Shown here one piece after another: positions 14,201-18,864 of a stretch of DNA of 18,864 nucleotides. Source of the stretch: Desulfuromonas sp. SDB (GTDB taxonomy: Bacteria; SDB-A); NCBI GenBank assembly GCA_001412365.1, contig LKUE01000239.1:1-18864 (forward strand). The letters are read 5' to 3'. The translations under genes and the position numbers were made by a program. Positions within the stretch are counted from its first letter, which is position 1; each line of letters begins with the position of its first letter. The notes beneath the pieces were generated by a model, which had not been told where the DNA came from, did not search any database, and saw only the letters and a program-made list of their open reading frames with translations.

Positions 14201-16281
14201 ACAATCATATCAACCAATACCGGGAAGACCAAAAGCGTTTACAGGAAAATATAGATCTTAATCAGCAAAGATTAACTGATCTTCAGCAGGAGCTGCAATC
14301 TTATGAACAGAATAAGCAAACCATCTTTTCTCAACTGGATGACTTGAAGAACCAAAAAAGCGAAATAGAAAAACTAATAGATGACCATAAAAACCAGCTT
14401 GATTCAATTAATCAGGAATTATCTTCTAAAGAATCTGAAATATCAGAATTAACTGAGGAAATTAATTTTGTAAAGCAGGAAAGAGATCAAGAAAAAGAAA
14501 AATCCGAAAATGTTTTATCGGAATATCAAAGTGAAATACTGCAGGTTCAATTAAAAATTCAGGAAAATCAAGCAATCTTAGATGAACTTAACACGCAAAG
14601 AAGTCAGTTGTTACAGGAAATTCAGTCTAAGGTTTTAGAAAAAACAAGACTGGATGAATCCCTGGAAGAAAATCGAAAAATTATTAATAGCTTAACCGAT
14701 GATATCTCAGGTTATAAACAAGAGATTTCCACATTGGAAACCTCCATAATGGAAAAGGAAGACCAGTATAAAAACCTGGAAATAAACATTGATGAAAACA
14801 ATCAACTATTAGAACAACTGAGAAAGCAAACCCAGAATCTTGATGAGCAGTTAGACTATAAAAAACACCAATCTCTGCAGGCTATTGAAGAAATTGAAAA
14901 CCAGGTATTGACTAAACAGCAGCAGCTGCAAAAAGTAGAACAGGAACTACAGGAGAAAACTCAATATTTCGAAGACTTAAGAAATCAGATAGCCAATGCG
15001 GTTGCCAGCTTAAGAGATTTATCTGTGCAAATTGAGCGTGATGAAAAGATGAGTGAGAGGATTAGAGACCGTTTTAATCAAGCTAAAGATAAATTCATTA
15101 AGGCGAAAAAAGAACTTCATGATTTAAGCAAGCAGAAAGCGGAAAAATCTCAGGAACTAAAGCTGCTGGAAGACAATTATCAGCAGCTGCATCAATCTTT
15201 TCAGGAAGAGCAGAGTAAAGCTGAGGTTACTGAAAAGAAAATAAGTCAATTTAAGCAGGAAACCGAGCAGTTGATTTCACAAAGAAATAAATTAAATTCG
15301 GAAATAGAGACCTTAAAACAAGTTAAAAATGATATTGCCGTTCAATTTCAACCGGTTTTCAATGATATTAAGGACAATAAAGATCAGCAGAGATTGCTGT
15401 TTAAAAGCATCAAAGCATTAGAAGAGAAAATCACAGTTATTGCCAATGCCAAGATCAAACTGGATGATGATTTCAGCAAAATCAATCAGAAAGCACATCA
15501 GAATTCTGACGAAATCTTAAAAATGATGGATGCTTTGAATTCAATAAAAGAGGAATTGGTAAGAGGACAGAAAAAACATAAAGATTTAAACCGGATTAAC
15601 CAGAATCTTAAGCAGGATATAGAAGAACAAAGAAATAAGTATGAAAAAATACAAGACCAATCCGCAGTTGTCCAGCAGGAAATATTAAGCTTAAATGAAA
15701 ATAGGGATAAGGTAAAACAACAGATCAATAAATTAACCCAGGAAAGAGATAAATTATTATCGGACAGAGAAAATCGCTACAAACAAAGATTAGCTGGTTT
15801 AGAAAATAGGATTAATGAATTGGAAAATCAGAAAGGTTCTCTGGAAAATGAGATCAGGCAGGGATTAAAACAGAAAGAGCAGCTCCGGAATTTACAGAAG
15901 CAAAGAGATCAGTTGACTCAACAAGTTGAACAATATCATAAACTAGCCAAACAAAAAGATCAGTTGATTGAACAAGTTGATCAGCTGGAAAGACAAATTC
16001 ATACAAAGCAGCAGATAATTCAAAGCTCTTCTGCTGATGCTGAAAGAGATCAGGCAATACCTCCCTCTCCCCCCATAAGTTTTGGCGATCAGGATTTTTC
16101 CGCTAGCAATGTGGCTGAGTTAAAACAAACTGCGGACCATCTGAATCAGTTAATTAAAAAACTAAAATCAGAAAAGCAGAAACTTGAACAGGAAGTAGGA
16201 ACTTTAAAAGGAGAAGAAAAAAAATCTTCCACTAAAGATGTTGGGATTGAAGGTGATGAATCAATTAATTTTGGATTATAA
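11236..16281 (+). CDS. Giant repetitive coiled-coil protein, unrecognised family
   Basis: A 1681-residue protein that is almost wholly alpha-helical coiled coil: heptads of Leu/Ile amid Gln, Glu, Lys and Asn. It has no signal peptide, membrane segment, cysteine or tryptophan, and no proline before Pro1373. A Ser/Asp-rich head (about 1-20) precedes the rod. Residues 300-1219 form a tandem array of 123- and 91-residue repeats opening with a YQSEILQLEMK-like motif. A second coiled coil follows Pro1373, then a proline-rich break (1609-1614), a short helix and an acidic tail ending in FGL. TTG 11236 is chosen as start because GGGAG (11224-11228) sits 7 nt upstream; an upstream in-frame TTG at 11203 lacks one. 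It overlaps xer by 8 nt and the DUF4159 start by 1 nt. It resembles SMC or myosin rods only by composition; no ATPase head (Walker A) is present. Confidence 0.9.
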   Translation: MSDKDKSNSSDSDFESLAEEMSSSLLEGFEEAARNEVLKEQNQKLQQEIDELNLSRDDLINEIEKLENSRKDLEKGINKLNKKIDNFDQKKQELADINDKIEELKKVKGDFSSQVQSLEQRKQQILSEIEESEKEYNSLTQEHQQVSSDLSELEEKMDQYSTKMIDLTNTIREKQADIEDKATELEDLQANIAALQIDSAGLEDELENKKAEKQEIESLVGRLTDQKNQLESAISESENQIRQLESSKQQISEEIEEINGSYQAEKEKLDELRELKQELEQDIESLISHQQEVSDTVEYLNMEISAKNQEKDELDEIIVKLKQEKDEKNTELQETFDQIEGLKIEISQLQEQQQLLNENIGELKNKIREDEEEKRKQQSAREKIEQEITQLTEQRDELRNQVLSIQDQLHLEQENYEVKLSDYQSELLQQELRIEEQKTDLQRMDTEKEGLDNAITELSVKIEEYKLENSNLEQIKQELEQNIAQSEQLIREHQDSIRSMDTSITNLQQQITDKTEELGGLNSSLSKLRDEFDREQSENQHKISSLQSEIMQLEMKVTEDNAAIDDLQEKKEQLIEQVDHLTSQSEELTTTKQDLTEQIENFQQKIEQLSQNKDELEQQIYQHQENIENMQSTIQQKNQEAEDLDKQIEETQKSLQQNQENSEKTIAALQSDILQLEMKQQEIEDYIGKIEQEKESLENQYENRSQELEKLNQEIKDQQNEIELLNQNYSEVDRKKQDLESEISIYQQEIENYNRTIENQNEEIKNQQEKLENLKQEIETEKINSEQMISLYHAEIEQLEQSIQQHSQSIEHLTVNKQDLEASIDELKGVEQDLLAKKDEFEKTEQDLNLLNSELSAKQAELQQLVDNFKQEKEDTEQQISAYQSEILQLEMKIEEEKANLDELLNQQKKIEENINSLQGVEQKLTQAQQDYSELNDQIEIKKSIEHELSQKIDELENSLKQEQQQYSNAIEQYQMEVAQLDTVKQELDNHINQYREDQKRLQENIDLNQQRLTDLQQELQSYEQNKQTIFSQLDDLKNQKSEIEKLIDDHKNQLDSINQELSSKESEISELTEEINFVKQERDQEKEKSENVLSEYQSEILQVQLKIQENQAILDELNTQRSQLLQEIQSKVLEKTRLDESLEENRKIINSLTDDISGYKQEISTLETSIMEKEDQYKNLEINIDENNQLLEQLRKQTQNLDEQLDYKKHQSLQAIEEIENQVLTKQQQLQKVEQELQEKTQYFEDLRNQIANAVASLRDLSVQIERDEKMSERIRDRFNQAKDKFIKAKKELHDLSKQKAEKSQELKLLEDNYQQLHQSFQEEQSKAEVTEKKISQFKQETEQLISQRNKLNSEIETLKQVKNDIAVQFQPVFNDIKDNKDQQRLLFKSIKALEEKITVIANAKIKLDDDFSKINQKAHQNSDEILKMMDALNSIKEELVRGQKKHKDLNRINQNLKQDIEEQRNKYEKIQDQSAVVQQEILSLNENRDKVKQQINKLTQERDKLLSDRENRYKQRLAGLENRINELENQKGSLENEIRQGLKQKEQLRNLQKQRDQLTQQVEQYHKLAKQKDQLIEQVDQLERQIHTKQQIIQSSSADAERDQAIPPSPPISFGDQDFSASNVAELKQTADHLNQLIKKLKSEKQKLEQEVGTLKGEEKKSSTKDVGIEGDESINFGL
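12133..14892 (+). repeat. Array of 123/91-residue coiled-coil repeats within the giant protein gene
   Basis: Units start at 12133 (weak), 12502, 12871, 13240, 13609, 13882, 14155 and 14524. This gives spacings of 369, 369, 369, 369, 273, 273 and 369 nt, i.e. 123 or 91 codons. A further weak opening motif lies 369 nt after the last, at 14893 (IENQVLTKQ). Opening motifs include YQSELLQQELRIEE, LQSEIMQLEMKVTE, LQSDILQLEMKQQE, YHAEIEQLEQSI, YQSEILQLEMKIEE, YQMEVAQLDTV and YQSEILQVQLKIQE. Each unit tends to close with an Ile-Ser/Ala-rich end such as SENQHKISS or TEQQISA. Codons differ between copies, so the duplications are old. The two 91-residue units share GVEQ at residues 38-41 of the unit. 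Confidence 0.85.
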
Positions 16282-16907
16282 TGGCTTATTTAGTAATATT
16301 TTTATTGTTGTCAAATTCAAATTTTTACCTGTCCCGGCTGAAATATTCAGGTGGAGATTGGTATAATGACCCCTCCGCCCTGGTCAATCTAACCGAAGAA
16401 GTAAACCGCAGATTAAATTTAGATATCAGTACTCAGCAACAAATTGTGGATATCCACCAAGCCTGGACTCTGCAGGTGCCGTTTATCTATATGACCGGAC
16501 ATGGAGAAATTAACTTCACCTCCCAGGAACAGGAATATTTCCGGAAATATATTGAAGAGGGTGGCTTTGTGTATATTGATGATGATTATGGAATGGATGC
16601 GGAGGTTAGAGAAGAGCTCAGTAAGATATTCCCCCATCTGCCCCTTACTGAAATATCTTCTGATCATATCATCTATCATTGGCCCTACCAATTTCCCCAG
16701 GGACTGCCTAAAATCCACCAGCATGATCAGAAAGCCCCCCAGGGATGGGGAATTGAAATGGATGGAAGGTTAGTTGTATTTTACAGTTATGAAAGCAACA
16801 TTTCTGACGGATGGGTAAATCCTGATGTTCACGGAGACCCTGAGGAAATAAGAGAAGCTTCATTTAAAATGGGCGTCAATATAATTTGTTATGCCATGAC
16901 TCATTGA
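16281..16907 (+). CDS. DUF4159 family protein with possible signal peptide
   Basis: A 208-residue DUF4159 domain protein. The match covers SRLKYSGGDWYNDPSALVNL (18-37), FIYMTGHGEINFT (68-80), the EEGGFVYIDDDYGMD stretch (92-106), FPQGLPKIHQHDQKAPQGWG (138-157) and GRLVVFYSYE with SDGW (162-178). The end, MGVNIICYAMTH, is typical. DUF4159 is thought to have a class I glutamine-amidotransferase-like fold with no established activity. A hydrophobic stretch (3-10, then SNSNFYLS) right after the start could be an export signal or anchor, placing it outside the cytoplasm. The ATG shares its A with the preceding TAA (TAATG), so it probably relies on translational coupling. DUF4159 genes elsewhere often sit near MoxR/BatA-type genes, which are absent here. 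Confidence 0.85.
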   Translation: MAYLVIFLLLSNSNFYLSRLKYSGGDWYNDPSALVNLTEEVNRRLNLDISTQQQIVDIHQAWTLQVPFIYMTGHGEINFTSQEQEYFRKYIEEGGFVYIDDDYGMDAEVREELSKIFPHLPLTEISSDHIIYHWPYQFPQGLPKIHQHDQKAPQGWGIEMDGRLVVFYSYESNISDGWVNPDVHGDPEEIREASFKMGVNIICYAMTH

Positions 16908-16909
16908 TT

Positions 16910-18760
16910 ATGGAAGAAAAACAAAAAGATAATAATCAGGATAATATCAATCCTTTAATAAAAAGCAAATATACTCATATCCGACAATCCATAGAGAAAT
17001 ATCTTTCTTCCGATGAACTTTGGGCTATAGTAAAAGAAACTTTATACCGTTGGGAGAACAGCGATAAATCCACAGTGGTTTATTCCGAAGAAGTTCATGA
17101 ACAGGATGAAAAAGTGGGTATAATTTTTTCAGTGGCTTCCAGTGATTGGGCAGGTATGTCCGAGGCATGTGTGGGGGTAGTCCACTCCCGGGGATTTAAT
17201 GTTTGGAGACTGGCTGGTTTTGTGGTGGAAGCTGAAAAAAGAATAGCTCTCCAGGAAGTAGGTATGATCATCATGTATATCAAACCTAAAGATCCAAATC
17301 TACAGGAAGAATTATTTGAAGCCAGGGATAGTTTGTCCAGAATGCTGGTTTATTCTTCTACCGGGGGGGGGACCGGAGCCGCCGCCTTAGTTGCTTCAGA
17401 ATCTAGCAAGGTGCAAAAAATGGCTATGGTTATAAAATATATTGAAAGAGCGCTCCAAGATGACCCCAAGCTGAGCAAAGATATTTCAGGACCAGAAGGA
17501 GAAACTGCAAAATTTTTTGCCAGCAGGTCCACCGAATATATAACGGATAGAATGGTGAAGCAGCTGGGTGATCAGATAATTACCAATTACAAATTGATTG
17601 ACCAGGTTCGCAAAAGCGGAAAAGGAGAGATATTTATTGAAAACATGACCAACCGTAAGGAGGAATTAACCTGTATTACCGTAGTAGGTAAACAGGAAAT
17701 GTTTTCTGTGGATGAAGTATTCCTTCGCCTGGATCATGCCCTTCCTAAATATAAGCGGAAATATGACAAGACTTTTACTACCCGGGACGGGATTAAAATA
17801 ATTAGGTTGGAGATCACTAATCAGTGGGACGAATTTTATTTAGGAGATGAACTGGAAAGGATAAAGAGAACTCTGATCAAGTGTGTCAATAAAATTACGT
17901 CTTTTGATGAAGCTATTTTATCTAAAAATATTTTACCGGGAGGGCAGGAGCATTATGCCCGGGCAATTATTCCCATGTTGATCAGAGAATATGAAAATTC
18001 AAAAATTACACAAGTTTACATGGCTCAGTCCTATTCCAATGAGTTTTTTATGTCCATGAAATTATTAATTGTCACCGCAAAAGTTGAACAGGGAAAAGAA
18101 TTGGAATTAAAAATATTAGAGGGGATTGAAAATATTAACGGATTTTTTGTCGCCAACTGTATGCCTCCCCGGACCTACGGTTCATACTTTGTGTATAATT
18201 TCGATATTCAGGCAGATTTAGATATCTTCACTTCAAAATATGAAGTAATTAACAAGTTAAAGGAATATTTATCTCTGGAATTTAAAAATTACCGGGATTT
18301 TGATGAAGGGATGAGAAGATCCATGCTGTCCAAACTAGAAGAAATAAAGAGAGATTTAGCTGATTATGATCAGACTACGGTGGAGGAGATTTATTATTTC
18401 TTAGACGGATTTCACCGATACCAAGCGGGAGTAGACGAATTGGTCTTGGAAATTAAAGCGGGAATAGAATCATTGGACAAAGCCAGATCAAATATTGACA
18501 AATCCGCTCTGGAGATTGTGGATATTCCTTCTCGAACCGGTGACTATATTAAATCTACGGTTATTGCCATGGTAACCAAAGACCGGATTAAAATTAAAAA
18601 ATGCGTTTCTGAGTTGATGAAGAGGTTTGAATTAACCCTGTGCAAGGTGAATGAAGATCCCTTTATCTTAATTATCTTGAATATAACCAGTCAGGGTAAG
18701 GGCTTAAACAATGATGAGATACAAACCATCTTGGATTACTGCCAGGTGACTGTCCACTGA
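16910..18760 (+). CDS. Unrecognised 616-residue protein with ACT-like segments
   Basis: No family is recognised with certainty. Residues 70-126 look like an ACT regulatory domain: a hydrophobic strand FSVASSDWAGM, a helix SEACVGVVHSRGF, then NVWRLAGFVVE and a strand VGMIIMYIKP. Three weaker strand-helix-strand segments of similar layout lie near 253-303, 385-436 and 550-594. ACT repeats occur in GlnD and in large NAD-glutamate dehydrogenases, but no nucleotidyltransferase or dehydrogenase domain is present. A TGGGTGAA loop (151-158) is encoded by a run of nine G. Residues 465-540 are charged and probably helical. There are no membrane segments. ATG 16910 is 2 nt after the DUF4159 stop, without its own strong Shine-Dalgarno; an upstream in-frame TTG (16886) would overlap it. 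It is last in the five-gene run. Confidence 0.85.
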   Translation: MEEKQKDNNQDNINPLIKSKYTHIRQSIEKYLSSDELWAIVKETLYRWENSDKSTVVYSEEVHEQDEKVGIIFSVASSDWAGMSEACVGVVHSRGFNVWRLAGFVVEAEKRIALQEVGMIIMYIKPKDPNLQEELFEARDSLSRMLVYSSTGGGTGAAALVASESSKVQKMAMVIKYIERALQDDPKLSKDISGPEGETAKFFASRSTEYITDRMVKQLGDQIITNYKLIDQVRKSGKGEIFIENMTNRKEELTCITVVGKQEMFSVDEVFLRLDHALPKYKRKYDKTFTTRDGIKIIRLEITNQWDEFYLGDELERIKRTLIKCVNKITSFDEAILSKNILPGGQEHYARAIIPMLIREYENSKITQVYMAQSYSNEFFMSMKLLIVTAKVEQGKELELKILEGIENINGFFVANCMPPRTYGSYFVYNFDIQADLDIFTSKYEVINKLKEYLSLEFKNYRDFDEGMRRSMLSKLEEIKRDLADYDQTTVEEIYYFLDGFHRYQAGVDELVLEIKAGIESLDKARSNIDKSALEIVDIPSRTGDYIKSTVIAMVTKDRIKIKKCVSELMKRFELTLCKVNEDPFILIILNITSQGKGLNNDEIQTILDYCQVTVH

Positions 18761-18864
18761 TCTTTTAAATTCTTTTATAAATTATATTCAACCACAGGGC
18801 AAAGGAAAGGTCAGTGTAATGTTGTAAGCTGATCAAAAAATTTAAAAATATTACCGGTAATTTT
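18761..18864. other. Non-coding end of window with a 12-bp palindrome
   Basis: These 104 AT-rich bases follow the last stop. There is no clear stem plus T-run terminator. ATTACCGGTAAT at 18850-18861 is a perfect palindrome near the edge and could be an operator or part of a hairpin that continues beyond the window. Confidence 0.35.

Noticed and set aside
11236-16281. SMC/Rad50-like ATPase identity for the coiled-coil protein
   Set aside because: No Walker A, Walker B or ABC signature at either end; the resemblance is only coiled-coil composition.
17360-17383. TGGGTGAA resembles the GGGTGTG tubulin/FtsZ signature
   Set aside because: No other FtsZ motifs (N-terminal nucleotide-binding strands, T7 loop NxDxxD) are present, and the preceding segment looks ACT-like, so a tubulin-family call is not supported.

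Overview
This window is a compact, AT-rich chromosome segment from a bacterium that uses the standard code (TGA is a stop, TGG is Trp), strong Shine-Dalgarno sites and frequent TTG/GTG starts. YidC has an N-terminal anchor plus a large periplasmic domain, which indicates a diderm. The class II aldolase and the DUF4159 protein look most like those of FCB-type and related candidate phyla. That placement is an impression from memory, not a computed phylogeny. No rRNA, tRNA, IS element or CRISPR array was seen.

Left part (1-2536): the C-terminal part of a TatD-family nuclease runs off the left edge. It overlaps a TcdA/ThiF-type E1-like enzyme, followed by a class II fructose-bisphosphate aldolase. 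The aldolase converges on a minus-strand ribosome silencing factor gene (rsfS), and the two stop codons share one TTAA.

Middle (2537-7096): a near-perfect sigma-70 promoter drives the conserved rpmH-rnpA-yidD-yidC-jag(khpB)-mnmE cluster, which covers ribosome, RNase P, membrane insertion and tRNA modification. The 48-residue L34 gene (rpmH, 2714-2860) is easily missed because of its size. The usual neighbours dnaA, mnmG and parAB are absent. mnmE ends one base before the end of the convergent murJ (lipid II flippase, minus strand).

Right part (8655-18864): a 271-bp AT-rich divergent spacer contains a TTGACA/TATTAT promoter overlapping a 12-bp direct repeat. One copy of that repeat contains the E. 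coli XerD half-site sequence. From here a five-gene run reads rightwards with spacings of +14, -8, -1 and +2 nt: an MBL/beta-CASP RNA-processing-type hydrolase, a XerC/D tyrosine recombinase, a 1681-residue coiled-coil protein, a DUF4159 protein with a possible N-terminal signal, and a 616-residue protein of unrecognised family with ACT-like segments.

The main novelty is the giant coiled-coil protein. It has no proline in its first 1372 residues. Its core is built from long repeats with exact 123- or 91-residue periods, each opening with a YQSEILQLEMK-like motif. The tight coupling to Xer, DUF4159 and the ACT-like protein suggests a co-expressed, uncharacterised module, possibly a long cytoplasmic rod or scaffold. 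Its function is not evident from the sequence.
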